DNA of 64,000 nucleotides from Natronoglomus mannanivorans (GCA_025517485.1 JAOPKB010000001.1:372001-436000), one strand, 5' to 3'; counted from the stretch's first letter, positions 1 through 8,939 are shown. The notes: generated by a model not told the origin, from the letters alone. Translations and numbers: made by a program.

Positions 1-172
1 AACCTCGTCGCTCGTCGCGGTGGCCGACGCTCGGAGACGGATCCGTCGAAAGCGACACGGATCTCGCCGAGTCCGTGGATGGAGCGGTTCCTCACGGCTT
101 GGAGAGGGACGGAAGAGAGGTGCGTGGCTCGGCGCCAACAGACCATTGACTATTTGTATATAATGCCAGACA

Positions 173-181
173 AATATATAC
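173..181 (+). promoter_or_regulatory. TATA-like element of the methyltransferase-like gene
   Basis: An AT-rich AATATATAC stretch is centred about 31 bases before the ATG at 208. This spacing fits a leaderless haloarchaeal transcript starting at or next to that ATG, and is too short for the ATG at 196. It therefore decides the start. Confidence 0.5.
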
Positions 182-207
182 ATTAGTGTATTATTATGGT
201 TATTACC

Positions 208-915
208 ATGTCCGAAACCGATACTGCCGACGCGTTCGAGGTAACCGACTTCGCCGTTATCGGTCGCACGTTCGAGGAATACCTAACGATATTCGACCTC
301 GAGCCGGCCGATCTCGAGGGGAAACGGGTCCTCGACTGTCCGTCCGGGACGGACTCGTTCGTCGCGACTGCACACGAACGCGGCCTCTCGGTCACCGGCG
401 CTGACGTGCTGTACCGTCACCCGCCGGCGGCCGTCGCCCACCGCCTCCGAGCCGACGTCGACGCCGTCGCCGAGCAACTGCCCGACAAACGGCACCTCTT
501 CGAGTGGGAGTACTACGGAAGCGTCGACCGGCGAGTCGCGTTCCTCGAGCGGGCCTCGGAGCGGTTTCTGGCCGACTACCCGTCGGGTCGTCTCGAGGGG
601 AGGTACGCGTTCGCCGAACTACCCGAACTGCCGTTCGCGAGCGACTCGTTCTCGCTCGTCCTCTCCGCGCACCTGCTGTTTCTCTACGGTGATCGACTCG
701 AGTACGAGTTCCACATCGAGAGCCTCCGCGAACTCGCTCGCGTCGCGACGGACGAGGTCCGCGTCTACCCGCTGCAGGGACTCGACGCCGAACCGTACGA
801 GCGACTGGACGAGGTCCTCGAGACGCTTCGAGCCGACGGCTACGACGCGACTCTCACCGAGACGCCGTTCGAGTTCCTGACGGGATCGACCGAAATGCTC
901 GTACTGTCGGTCTGA
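208..915 (+). CDS. Class I SAM-methyltransferase-like protein
   Basis: This 235-residue protein has the outline of a Rossmann-fold SAM-dependent methyltransferase. The segment RVLDCPSGTDSF (about residues 42-53) sits where motif I (DxGxGxG) is expected but has a proline and lacks the full glycine pattern. A later ELPELPFASDSFSLVLSAHLLF segment is the typical motif preceding the catalytic loop in these enzymes. The substrate cannot be told. The ATG at 208 is preferred over 196 because of TATA spacing. The gene stands alone, followed by the PAC2-family gene on the same strand with its own promoter. The weakened motif I leaves open that it binds SAM poorly or not at all. Confidence 0.7.
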   Translation: MSETDTADAFEVTDFAVIGRTFEEYLTIFDLEPADLEGKRVLDCPSGTDSFVATAHERGLSVTGADVLYRHPPAAVAHRLRADVDAVAEQLPDKRHLFEWEYYGSVDRRVAFLERASERFLADYPSGRLEGRYAFAELPELPFASDSFSLVLSAHLLFLYGDRLEYEFHIESLRELARVATDEVRVYPLQGLDAEPYERLDEVLETLRADGYDATLTETPFEFLTGSTEMLVLSV

Positions 916-956
916 CCCGAATCACGGTCGACGATGGTCCATCCCTGCCGCCCTCG

Positions 957-965
957 ATTTTAAGG
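957..965 (+). promoter_or_regulatory. TATA-like element of the PAC2-family gene
   Basis: ATTTTAAGG lies 24-32 bases upstream of the ATG at 989, the usual distance for a leaderless haloarchaeal promoter. It indicates that the gene is transcribed independently of the upstream methyltransferase-like gene. Confidence 0.5.
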
Positions 966-988
966 GGCTATCCGCAGTCCAGTCGACC

Positions 989-1729
989 ATGGCTCAAATC
1001 CGCTTGCAGGGTGAGGAGGCAGCTCTCGAGGACCCGACGCTCGTCGAAGGCTTTCCGGGCATCGGACTCGTCGGCAAGATCGCGACCGATCACCTGATCG
1101 AGCAGTTCGAGATGGACTACTACGCGAGCGTGCACTGCGACGGACTCCCGCGAGTTGGTGTCTACCGAAAGGGCGACTCGACGATCCGCCCGCCGGTCCG
1201 CATCTACGTCGACGAGGACCGCGAGCTGCTGGCGCTCCAGAGTGACGCCCCCATCGCCGCCCCTGCGGTCGGCAACGTCGCCAAGTGTCTCACCTCGTGG
1301 CTGGTCGACACCGACGTCACGCCGATCTTCCTCAGCGGCTTCCCCGCCGAGAAAGACGGCGTCCCGAATCTCTACGGGATCGCCACGGGCGACGGCGCCG
1401 AGTTGCTCGAGACCTACGACATCGACAGTCCGTCCGAAGACGGCGTCGTCAGCGGGCCGACGGGCGCGCTCATCAATCGATCCGCCCAGCTCGACCGCGA
1501 CAGTATCGGCCTCGTCGTCGAGAGCAGCCCGCAGTTCCCCGACCCCGAAGCCGCGCGGGTTCTCATCCAGAAGGGGATCGCCCCGGTGACCGACCTCGAG
1601 GTGGACGTGACCGACCTCGTCGACCGCGCCGAAGAGATCCGGGAACAGCGCGAAAAGCTCGCCGAGCGGATGCAGCAACTCGGCGAGGAGGAGAGCACGC
1701 AGGCCCAGCCGCTTCGAATGTATCAGTAG
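989..1729 (+). CDS. PAC2-family protein (proteasome assembly chaperone-like)
   Basis: This 246-residue protein has the hallmark opening of archaeal PAC2 (DUF75) proteins: a short beta region, then LVEGFPGIGLVGKIATDHL (residues 18-36). PAC2-family members in eukaryotes chaperone 20S proteasome assembly; archaeal members are widespread and related, but their exact role is less clear. The C-terminal 40 residues form a charged helix (EEIREQREKLAERMQQL) that probably makes a coiled coil. The proteasome beta gene lies 55 kb away in the same window. Family assignment is confident; function in proteasome assembly is inferred. Confidence 0.87.
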   Translation: MAQIRLQGEEAALEDPTLVEGFPGIGLVGKIATDHLIEQFEMDYYASVHCDGLPRVGVYRKGDSTIRPPVRIYVDEDRELLALQSDAPIAAPAVGNVAKCLTSWLVDTDVTPIFLSGFPAEKDGVPNLYGIATGDGAELLETYDIDSPSEDGVVSGPTGALINRSAQLDRDSIGLVVESSPQFPDPEAARVLIQKGIAPVTDLEVDVTDLVDRAEEIREQREKLAERMQQLGEEESTQAQPLRMYQ

Positions 1730-1885
1730 TGTGTCAGTGTCAATAAGGCGAGCGAAACCGGAAGGGTGAACGCCACTCGAAAGACTCGACCGGTCACGAC
1801 GTGTCCGTGGCCGCTGGTTTCGGGTTCACGGTATCGTGACAGTCTCGGTTCCGTCGTTTTCCGGACATCAGAACCTTCCCATCCA

Positions 1886-1893
1886 TTTTTTAT
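1886..1893 (+). promoter_or_regulatory. TATA-like element of the geranylgeranyl reductase gene
   Basis: TTTTTATT lies 28-35 bases before the ATG at 1921, matching the standard haloarchaeal promoter spacing for a short or absent leader. Confidence 0.45.
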
Positions 1894-1920
1894 TCTCGGA
1901 AGCTATCCAGTGGGATAGAG

Positions 1921-3291
1921 ATGTCTACGGAATCCCACGATATGGTGGTCGTCGGCGGCGGAACCGCCGGCTGTTTCGCGGCAGCGACGGCTGCTCGAGA
2001 CGGCCTCGACGTCGTCCTCGTCGAACGCAAAACCGAGGAGGAAGGCGGCCACATCGCCTGCGGTGACGGGATCAAGGGTGCCAGCAAGTTCCCCGACGTG
2101 ATCGACCGCGACCGCCTCGAGGAGGAGGCTTTCACGAACCGAAACATTACCCGCGCGGTCTTCGAGAACCCACGGACCGGCGAGGAGCTCGATATCCCGT
2201 TCAACGAATCGGGCGGCGTCGTCGACCGCTGGAAGTACGGCAAAGTACTGCTCGACGAAACCCAACGCGCCGGCGCGGACATCCACTACGAGACAGTCGT
2301 TCAGGACGTCGTCCAGGAGAACGGGCAGGTGACCGGCGTCCGGGCCAAACGCGAGGGCGAGCCGACGACCTACGAGGCCGACGTCGTCGTCGACGGTGCC
2401 GGCTCGCTGTCGTTGCTCCAGGACAAGACCGACTTCTCGGGGTCGACGTTCGACACGAACGTCAACTACTCGCAGTTCTGCTCGGCCTACCGCGAAGTCG
2501 TCGAACTCGAGGAGCCCGTCGAGTGGTCGGACGCACTCGTGTTCAAGCCCACGGCGGAACTCGGCTACCTCTGGTACTTCCCCCGGTCGCCGACCGAGAT
2601 CAACGCGGGGCTGGGCTTCCAGATGAACAAGGAACCGATGGAACTCGTCTCGACGCTCAAAGCGGACCTCGAGAGCCGCGCCGAGTTCGCGGGCGCAAAA
2701 GTAACGGACAAACTCGGAGCGGCACTTCCGACCCGCCGGCCGTACGACTCGGCGGTCCACCCCGGCTACGTGGCCGTCGGCGACGCCGCGGCGCACGTCA
2801 ATCCCTGTACCGGTGGCGGCATCCCGGGCGCGGCGAAGGCGGGCCACTGGGCGGCCAAGATCGCGGCGGACGGGATCGCGGATGGCGACGTGAGCGAGGC
2901 GGCGCTCTGGGAGTACAACCGCCGCGTCCAGACGGACTTCGGCAAGCGCTTCGCCGCGATGGACCTCTACAACATCTTCGGCGGCGCCCACAACGTCGAC
3001 GAACTCGTCTCGCTCATCACCGCCCTGCCCGGCCAGCCGATCGTCGACGCCCTCGGAAAGCAGGGGACGGCGTCGATGGGCATCGGCCTGAAGCTGAAGA
3101 CGCTGGTCAAGACCTTCGGCCACTGGGATATCCTCTACGAACTCTACAAGGTCCAGCAAACGGCGGGCGCGCTCAAGGACATCTACGACTCCTATCCCGA
3201 CGACCCCGCCCACTTCGACGCCTGGAAGGCCGAACGCGACTCCCTCATGGACGAGTTCTACGAGCTGACCGGAGCGGAGCCCAAATACTAA
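1921..3291 (+). CDS. Geranylgeranyl reductase family FAD-dependent protein
   Basis: This 456-residue flavoprotein begins with a Rossmann FAD-binding motif VVVGGGTAGCFAA (about residues 10-22) followed by the acidic end of strand 2 (VLVERK). A second FAD motif, VAVGDAAAHVNPCTGGG, lies near residues 284-300. The family includes archaeal digeranylgeranylglycerophospholipid reductases, which saturate the isoprenoid chains of membrane lipids, as well as related reductases of unknown substrate. Length and motif order fit the family well. The C-terminal about 100 residues carry a helical region typical of these proteins. The exact substrate is uncertain because haloarchaea carry several paralogues. 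Two perfect hairpins follow the stop codon. Confidence 0.85.
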   Translation: MSTESHDMVVVGGGTAGCFAAATAARDGLDVVLVERKTEEEGGHIACGDGIKGASKFPDVIDRDRLEEEAFTNRNITRAVFENPRTGEELDIPFNESGGVVDRWKYGKVLLDETQRAGADIHYETVVQDVVQENGQVTGVRAKREGEPTTYEADVVVDGAGSLSLLQDKTDFSGSTFDTNVNYSQFCSAYREVVELEEPVEWSDALVFKPTAELGYLWYFPRSPTEINAGLGFQMNKEPMELVSTLKADLESRAEFAGAKVTDKLGAALPTRRPYDSAVHPGYVAVGDAAAHVNPCTGGGIPGAAKAGHWAAKIAADGIADGDVSEAALWEYNRRVQTDFGKRFAAMDLYNIFGGAHNVDELVSLITALPGQPIVDALGKQGTASMGIGLKLKTLVKTFGHWDILYELYKVQQTAGALKDIYDSYPDDPAHFDAWKAERDSLMDEFYELTGAEPKY

Positions 3292-3312
3292 CACGGACCT
3301 TTTTACTCCTCG

Positions 3313-3387
3313 GGTCAGCCGCAGGCTGACCGCTCGGAGCAACAATCTCCACCAAAAAGCCGCTCGAGAGGTCGGCCTCTCGAGCGG
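3313..3387 (+). terminator. Two tandem perfect hairpins after the reductase gene
   Basis: Hairpin 1 is GGTCAGCC / GGCTGACC (3313-3320 and 3324-3331, 3-base loop). Hairpin 2 is CCGCTCGAGAGG / CCTCTCGAGCGG (3360-3371 and 3376-3387) with a 4-base loop TCGG. Both are perfect. They start about 20 bases after the stop codon at 3291. A T-run (TTTT) lies just before them at 3301-3304, but none follows. They may end or stabilise the transcript; the role is inferred. Confidence 0.4.
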
Positions 3388-3648
3388 GACAGTACACTGA
3401 GAGTACGGTCGGGCTGACGATCCACGGGCTTCGATCGACCGACTGACCGAGTTGGGAGGGAACTCGCTCTCTCGAGCGTCTCTTTTCCGTTTTGGTGTGC
3501 TGTCGAACTCGACGATGACTATCGTACTACTGTCCTCGAGTGCGTTCAGACTCCTCTCGCCCTCGTTATTTCCTACACATTCCAGTGGATATAAGGGTCG
3601 ACAACGCCTTCTCGAGTCCCACCGCGACGGTACGACTCGCCGATCCGC
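3388..3648. other. Intergenic region between reductase and TrmB-family gene
   Basis: The stretch after the hairpins contains no convincing gene. It separates the plus-strand reductase from the end of the minus-strand TrmB-family gene, so it is a convergent 3' region. Confidence 0.4.
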
Positions 3649-4467
3649 TCAGCGTCCCGGGTCGTCGATGGTGGCCAACCCCGACGAGACCAATCGACGG
3701 AGGAGGACGACGATGCCGTTCTCGAGGCCTTTCGCGAAGATTGCCTGTTCTCGTGCCTGTCCGTCGGCGGCATTCGGATAGTACGAGCCGATGAGTAGCG
3801 TTTCGCGGTCGATGAGTAGAACTCGGCTGATCGCGACCTCGTGCCCGGCGTTCGAGCTGGTAAGCCAGTCGAGACCGGTTTCGAACACGCGGACGTTGGG
3901 GAGTTCGTCGCCGAGTTGCTCGGTGATCGCCTCGGTCTGCCCGCCCAGCAGGATCGACAGGTCCCGACCCCGTGCCTCGTGTAGCTTGTCGAACAACGTT
4001 TCCGACAGGATCTCTTCGTCGACGATCAGCAACGCGATCTCTGACTCCGCGCCGTCGACGAGGTCGAGCATCCGCGACTCGATCGCGTCGTGGCCCATCA
4101 ACGACCAGACCTCCTGGAGCTGGTCGTCGTCCGCCTCGGAATCTTGTACCTCCGTGTTCTCGAGATACGTCTCGAGGGTTTCGATCCGATCGTCGTACTT
4201 CTGGCGGAGGGTCTCCGTCGCCTCCGTGATCCCGACGGCACGGTACACCTGGGGGCTCGAGTGCTGGACTTCGACCAGTCCCTGTGACTCGAGGACGCGA
4301 ATGGCGTCGTAGACCCTCGTTCGGGGAACCTCCGAGATCTCGTGGATCTCCTTGGCGGTCCCCGTCGGGAGTTGTGTCAACGCCATAAAACAGCGTGCTT
4401 CGTACTCCTTGAGCCCTAGCTCTTGCAATAGGCTAATCGCCTCCGAAATTGTTTCGTCCTGTGTCAT
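3649..4467 (-). CDS. TrmB-family transcriptional regulator
   Basis: This 272-residue protein opens with a winged-helix domain of the TrmB type (residues about 8-75): LQELGLKEYEARCFMALTQL, then TAKEIHEISEVPRTRVYDAIRVLESQGLVEV. A coiled linker follows (TLRQKYDDRIETLETYLEN), then a C-terminal effector-like domain of the phospholipase-D-like fold seen in this family. TrmB relatives control sugar metabolism or transport, or other pathways, in archaea. The ATG at 4467 (MTQDET) is chosen because the helix-turn-helix begins right after it. No transport or sugar gene is directly adjacent, so the target cannot be told; it is not certain that it is the true glycolytic TrmB orthologue. Confidence 0.85.
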   Translation of the reverse strand: MTQDETISEAISLLQELGLKEYEARCFMALTQLPTGTAKEIHEISEVPRTRVYDAIRVLESQGLVEVQHSSPQVYRAVGITEATETLRQKYDDRIETLETYLENTEVQDSEADDDQLQEVWSLMGHDAIESRMLDLVDGAESEIALLIVDEEILSETLFDKLHEARGRDLSILLGGQTEAITEQLGDELPNVRVFETGLDWLTSSNAGHEVAISRVLLIDRETLLIGSYYPNAADGQAREQAIFAKGLENGIVVLLRRLVSSGLATIDDPGR

Positions 4468-5040
4468 GGCCCAACCACGAGTTCGCCGCTCGAACATGCG
4501 CAGTAGGTGATGACCGGGGAAAAGGATTCGTGTGTTGGCCGAGCGAACGGTGTCAGGAATGGATAGAAGCCCCAAACAGGGGTGTGGTAGCAATGATCAA
4601 TACCGCACAGCAGACCTTTCACTCGGATTATCACACAAGGTACTTGTGGGTACGTCTGCAATCCTCAGTCGGTGTGTCTCGTTACGGCCCAACCACGACG
4701 AGACACGCCCATATTATAGTGAATGTCTGGTGATAAAACGGCGATAGCGATCGCTGGATTCGATGTCAATTCGACCATCATTTGGATTACAATTCTCTGC
4801 TCGAGGGCGATACGACCTGCGTGCAGTACCGTCCGATGGCGACGATAGTGGGAGCGAGGCCGAGCGGAGCGAACGCTCGGCTGTTTCCGCGCGAGCGAAC
4901 CGTCTCGGGAGGACGGACACGCGGTCCGACGGTCGCCGACCGTTCGTCAGCAGAACCCGTCGGTCGCCGGTGGATTGCGACCTCGAGGGGCGTAATTCGG
5001 ACTCGGACTCGTACTCGTACTCGTGGGTCGCTAATCCAAC
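4468..5040. other. 570-base intergenic region upstream of the TrmB-family gene
   Basis: No convincing gene is present. It holds a 6-3-6 palindrome (CACAAG-GTA-CTTGTG, 4634-4648) in a locally AT-richer stretch, about 170 bases upstream of the TrmB-family start. The remainder, near 4990-5040, is rich in CTCG/ACTCG steps and appears non-coding. Confidence 0.35.
4634..4648. promoter_or_regulatory. Palindromic candidate operator
   Basis: CACAAG and CTTGTG form a perfect inverted repeat with a 3-base spacer, in the intergenic region upstream of the TrmB-family gene. It does not match the published TrmB consensus (TACT-N7/8-GAGTA). A regulatory role is only inferred from its symmetry and position. 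Confidence 0.25.
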
Positions 5041-5349
5041 TCAGTAATCGGGAACGGGTGTTTGGTGCTCGCACAGCAGTTCCACGACCGGTTCGATTTC
5101 GTCGAACCGGTCCCCTTTCGTGACCCGCTGTTCCGCCCTGTCCCACTCGATGAACCCGTATTCTTCCAGTTTCGGGAGGTGAACGTGATGGTGGCGGACC
5201 CGCTCGTCGTCCGACTGTGAGATTCGCCACGGAACGCCGAGGAGAATTGACGTCTCCTGATGGTCGTGTTCGAGTAACGCGATCAGGAGTTGCCGTCGCT
5301 CACTCGCCGCGAGGGCATCGAAGACAGAGTCGTAACTCGACGTATCCAT
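5041..5349 (-). CDS. Small winged-helix regulator (DUF7344-like)
   Basis: This 102-residue protein begins with a pattern common in small haloarchaeal winged-helix proteins: SVFDALAASERRQLLIALLEHD, then a recognition region around VRHHHVHLPKLEEYGFIEWD and a basic/acidic wing. It is probably a DNA-binding regulator of the DUF7344 type. The ATG at 5349 is taken because the conserved part starts a few residues after it; an upstream in-frame ATG adds 15 residues with no family resemblance. It is divergent from the aldo/keto reductase gene that starts 166 bases away. The target is unknown. Confidence 0.7.
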   Translation of the reverse strand: MDTSSYDSVFDALAASERRQLLIALLEHDHQETSILLGVPWRISQSDDERVRHHHVHLPKLEEYGFIEWDRAEQRVTKGDRFDEIEPVVELLCEHQTPVPDY

Positions 5350-5514
5350 AGGGAGAGGTGATACTCTACGCAGGTAAATACGGACGATTTTCACCCTCCT
5401 AGTTGTTTTGATTAATCGAGTGACAGCGAGCGGGCTCGGCGAGGACGACGGCCGATCGACGACTCACTGGCCGCTTCCCCAACCCCTTTTTCGCTCGTCG
5501 TGGAGAGTCCGACC

Positions 5515-6351
5515 ATGGTTGACGCGAACGATATCGAACCCGACACGTGCCCGAGAGCCAGCGGCATGCCGATGCTCGGCCTCGGCACCTGGCAGAACAC
5601 CGACCCCGACCAGTGCGCCGAGAGCGTCCGGACGGCCCTCGAGATGGGCTATCGACACGTCGACACCGCACAGGCCTACGGCAACGAAGACGCCGTCGGC
5701 GAGGGGATCGCCCGGGCGGACGTCGACCGCGACGAAATCTTCCTCGCGACGAAGATCAGCACCGCGAACCTCGCCCACGACGACGTCCTCGAGACCGCCC
5801 GCGACAGTCTCGACCGCCTCGGTGCCGACACGATCGACCTGCTGTACGTCCACTGGCCGAAAGGCGAGTACGACCCCGAGGGTACCCTCTCCGCGTTCGA
5901 CGAACTGTACGACGACGGGCTGATCGAGAACGTCGGCGTGAGCAACTTCGAGCCCGAAGATCTCGAGGTCGCACTCGACGAGCTAGACGCACCGATCTTC
6001 GCGAACCAGGTCGAGATGCATCCGCTGCTTCAGCAGGACCACGTTCGGAAGGCTTGCGAGAACTACGACGTCGAAGTCGTCGCCTACTCGCCGCTGGCTC
6101 GCGGCCAGGTGTTCGAGGTCGACGAGCTCGAGGACGTCGCCGGGAAACACGGCGTCACCGAGGCCCAGGTCAGCCTCGCCTGGCTGATCGAGAAGGGCGT
6201 CACGCCGATTCCGAAAGCAACCGGCGAAGACCACATCGCGGACAACTGGGAGGCCCTCGCACTCGAGTTAGACGACGAGGACGTGGACGCGATCGACGCG
6301 ATCGAGCGGACCAGCCGCGAGGTCGATCCGGCGGACGCGCCCTGGAACTGA
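5515..6351 (+). CDS. Aldo/keto reductase
   Basis: This 278-residue protein is a cytosolic aldo/keto reductase, an NAD(P)H-dependent enzyme with a TIM-barrel fold. All four catalytic residues are in place: Asp50 and Tyr55 in HVDTAQAYGNE, Lys80 in ATKIS, and His113 in YVHWP. The GVSNFEPEDLE and PIPKATGEDH segments are the usual cofactor-side motifs. Length matches the small AKR family (2,5-diketo-D-gluconate reductase type). The substrate is not known. The ATG at 5515 is used because an upstream in-frame ATG adds only five unrelated residues and a T-rich promoter-like stretch lies near 5485. Confidence 0.9.
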   Translation: MVDANDIEPDTCPRASGMPMLGLGTWQNTDPDQCAESVRTALEMGYRHVDTAQAYGNEDAVGEGIARADVDRDEIFLATKISTANLAHDDVLETARDSLDRLGADTIDLLYVHWPKGEYDPEGTLSAFDELYDDGLIENVGVSNFEPEDLEVALDELDAPIFANQVEMHPLLQQDHVRKACENYDVEVVAYSPLARGQVFEVDELEDVAGKHGVTEAQVSLAWLIEKGVTPIPKATGEDHIADNWEALALELDDEDVDAIDAIERTSREVDPADAPWN

Positions 6352-6446
6352 CTGCGGCGTCGATCACTTGGGTGCGGTGCGGTTTGCACCGGAGAGAACG
6401 ACAAAAAGCCGGAAAGTTAACAGTGACCGGGGAGAGTGGGGTGGAT

Positions 6447-7196
6447 ATGGCTACCCGCGCACGTAGTGGCGGTGGTGGCGGCATTGTCGGCGCCGTAAAG
6501 GTCGACATCGCGCGGTTGTACGGGGCGTGGATGGAGCTCGTCTTCCCCCGTCAGCGCGGTCGCGGCCACTCCGTCATGGGAAAATGGCGTCCCGAAACCC
6601 TCCCACAGAAACTCGCATATTACGCCTGGAGCGCGCTCGGCGCGTTCGGTATCGTCTTCCTGTATCCGCTGACCGTCGTCGGTCTCGCGACCCGATTCTA
6701 CGCAGGCAAACTCGACTCGACGGCGACCCGACTCGGCATCGTCGGCGCGACCGGACTCGCAGTGCTGGTCTGGGGCGCGTTGACGGTCGTCGCTCACCTC
6801 CAACTCTCCTTCGAGGGCTTCATCGCCGTCGCAGCGGCGAGTGTCGTCGCGACGCTTTCGGTCTCGCTTGCGGCGGTCTTCTCGAAGTTCGGCGGCCGAG
6901 GACTCACGGTCTTCCTCGCCTACCCCTTCGCCGTCACCGGCGTCTTCCTACCGCCGGTCGTCGCCGCGTTCTACCACCCGACGCTCGCGACGACGATCTT
7001 CGACGGCAGCGAGCAGATCGCGATCTACGTCCTCGACGAGATCCTGTTCATCGGCGGTGTCAACGACTTCATCCGCGAACAGTTCGACCTTGAGGGGATC
7101 GCCTACGCGTTGATGTGGTTCGCGTTCTCGTTCCCGGTCGGCTGGTTCCTCGGGATCGTGGTCGCGCTAGCGAACCTGGTTCGGCCGTCCCGGTAA
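6447..7196 (+). CDS. Haloarchaeal membrane protein of unknown function
   Basis: This 249-residue protein has a glycine-rich start, a short cytoplasmic segment with a conserved-looking motif (KWRPETLPQKLAYYAWS), then about five or six hydrophobic segments, for example GAFGIVFLYPLTVVGLA, LGIVGATGLAVLVWGALTVV and IAVAAASVVATLSVSLAAV, and a last one near the C-terminus. I do not recognise a named family. It sits 95 bases after the aldo/keto reductase on the same strand and could be co-transcribed with it. The ATG at 6447 is the first start that precedes the hydrophobic part. Confidence 0.7.
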   Translation: MATRARSGGGGGIVGAVKVDIARLYGAWMELVFPRQRGRGHSVMGKWRPETLPQKLAYYAWSALGAFGIVFLYPLTVVGLATRFYAGKLDSTATRLGIVGATGLAVLVWGALTVVAHLQLSFEGFIAVAAASVVATLSVSLAAVFSKFGGRGLTVFLAYPFAVTGVFLPPVVAAFYHPTLATTIFDGSEQIAIYVLDEILFIGGVNDFIREQFDLEGIAYALMWFAFSFPVGWFLGIVVALANLVRPSR

Positions 7197-7352
7197 CCCG
7201 AGACGAACCCGGTCTTCTTCGTTTGTGATTCGGTCGAGATGTTGTCCATAGACCGGACCGCGAGAGCTACTGTCGAATTCTCGAGGCTGGTGCCGGTGTA
7301 GGCTGACCGCTTCTACTTCCGGTTGGCCGACTGCCAGACAGAGGTGAACTGA

Positions 7353-7537
7353 GTGATCGGCTCCTGATACTGGTCGTCGCGGGGATCGGACTGGCCGTCC
7401 TGCTCGTCGGTTGGGCCGGCGGACTCGACGAGACGGGGTTCGACGGAATGACAGCATCCGTACGACGTGGTGCGCTCGCGCTCCTCTTCGTCACCGTACT
7501 GGTCGGAACCTCACTCGAGTTCGACAGGGTCGACTGA
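7353..7537 (+). pseudogene. Possible frameshifted two-TM small membrane protein
   Basis: The reading frame ending at the TGA 7535-7537 encodes two clear hydrophobic segments (LLILVVAGIGLAVLLVGWAGG and ALALLFVTVLVGTSLEF) joined by a short charged loop. That frame has no usual start codon before the first segment. A GTG at 7353 begins MIGS and hits a stop after four codons; adding one base there would join it to the hydrophobic frame and give a 61-residue protein. It is either a broken gene, an unusual start, or a sequencing indel. Identity unknown. Confidence 0.3.
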
Positions 7538-7669
7538 CCGAGTGCCCGAGTCGGGTCGGCGAGAAACGGATGTTCAGAGCCAGTCGCTCGAGGACGAACG
7601 TCGAAACCGAGGTGAAGGAAAGCGAGTCGTCAGTCGGTCGCTGCGGTTGTATTCGCCGCTCTCACTACA

Positions 7670-8641
7670 TTACATGTAACCGAGGTCGCGCAGACGCTCC
7701 ATCAGGTCCTCTTTGTCCTGGGCGCGGCCCGCGCGCTCGGTCGTCCCCTCGAGGTCTTGCAACCACGCGGGTTCGTTGTCGCTTTTCTCGGTGCTGATCT
7801 CGCTGCCCAGCGAGCGGAAGCCGGCGAAGTACTTCGGCGACACCGGAATGTCCTCCTGCGTGAGGTCGTTGGGCAGGTCGTCGTCGCTCTCGGGGACGTA
7901 GCCGTCGTCGGGGTACTCCGCGACGGTGTCCGGAACGACGAAGTTCCAGAAGGCCTCCCAGACGGCGGCCTCGTCGAACTGCAGGATGGGCTGGACGCGG
8001 TCGTGTGGCGGGTAGATGTCCGGATCGTGACGCGGCGAGAAGAACGTCTCGTCGGCGCGGGCCTCCTGTTCGTCCCAGCGGACGCCCGAGATGACGCCGT
8101 CGACGTCCTCGGACTCGAGGGCGTCGTTGAGCGCGACCGTCTTCAACAGGTGGTTGCCAGCGTAGGTGTCCAGCAAGAACGGGAAGGTGTCCTCCTCGTA
8201 CTCGAGAATGTTCTCGACGTGGTGCTGGTTGTGCTCGGAGAGTTCGTCGATGGGGATGTCGTCGCCGGGCTCGAGCTCGTTCTCCTCGACGTACTCGCCG
8301 ATGTCCTCGTTGCGCGCGTAGACGACCTCGAGGTCCCACTCGTTGGCCCAGCGGTCGACGAAGTCGTGGATCTCGTCGAAGTGCTGGTAGTGGTCGATGA
8401 AGATCGCCGTCGGAAGGTCGAGGTCGTACTTCTCGGCGACCTCTTTGACGAAGTAGAGGGTGAGCGTGGAGTCCTTGCCACCGGTCCACATGACGGCCGG
8501 GTTCTCGTACTCCGTGAGGCCCTTGTGGGTGACCTCGATGGCTTTCTCGATCTTGTCGTTGATGTGTGGATAGTCAACCGGGTCTTCGCCTTCGCCGTCT
8601 TCGTAGTCGACGTCGACGTACTCGGGGAAGTTCTCGCTCAT
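7670..8641 (-). CDS. Phosphoadenosine phosphosulfate reductase family protein (CysD-like)
   Basis: This 323-residue protein belongs to the adenine-nucleotide alpha-hydrolase superfamily. The PP-loop TGGKDS (residues 53-58, the family's SGGKDS) binds nucleotide phosphate. The middle holds IFIDHYQHFDEIHDFVDRW, matching the HxDTGxxFxE region of PAPS reductases and sulfate adenylyltransferase subunit CysD. The end GFRSLG...AGRAQDKEDLMERLRDLGYM strongly resembles the CysD C-terminus (RxLGC ... EREGRLID ... KREGYF), though the cysteine is absent. Enzymatic role in sulfate activation or a related nucleotide transfer is inferred. No CysN-like partner is next to it. A TTAAAT element at 8670-8675 gives leaderless spacing. 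Confidence 0.75.
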   Translation of the reverse strand: MSENFPEYVDVDYEDGEGEDPVDYPHINDKIEKAIEVTHKGLTEYENPAVMWTGGKDSTLTLYFVKEVAEKYDLDLPTAIFIDHYQHFDEIHDFVDRWANEWDLEVVYARNEDIGEYVEENELEPGDDIPIDELSEHNQHHVENILEYEEDTFPFLLDTYAGNHLLKTVALNDALESEDVDGVISGVRWDEQEARADETFFSPRHDPDIYPPHDRVQPILQFDEAAVWEAFWNFVVPDTVAEYPDDGYVPESDDDLPNDLTQEDIPVSPKYFAGFRSLGSEISTEKSDNEPAWLQDLEGTTERAGRAQDKEDLMERLRDLGYM

Positions 8642-8669
8642 AGCGTGTAATTAGATATAATTACCAGCG

Positions 8670-8675
8670 TTAAAT
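8670..8675 (-). promoter_or_regulatory. TATA-like element of the PAPS-reductase family gene
   Basis: On the minus strand ATTTAA lies 29-34 bases before the ATG at 8641. A second AT-rich patch (ATTAGATATAATTA, 8650-8663) lies closer, in the predicted initiation region. Confidence 0.4.
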
Positions 8676-8939
8676 CGTTTGGGGCGGCGGAAAGGGCTGT
8701 CGACACTCGAGACAATCGGCGATAGCTACCGTAAGCGATTCGGTTCGTTTCACTTCCTGCGAACCGCCGACTGACGACGAAATCGACGGAATCGGGCGAA
8801 CGACGGCCGAGAGTCGACTTCGAGACGGCGAACGAATCCGACTGTTGGCTCCGAACGCATCGAATAGAAACAAACACGTGTCAGTACACGAATCGGATTG
8901 CTATGATCGACGATCCGTCTCGAGAACGGACCAGACGGG

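Noticed and set aside
1-150. Possible tail of an upstream gene at the left edge
   Set aside because: Several frames are open but none shows a recognisable protein; too short to call.
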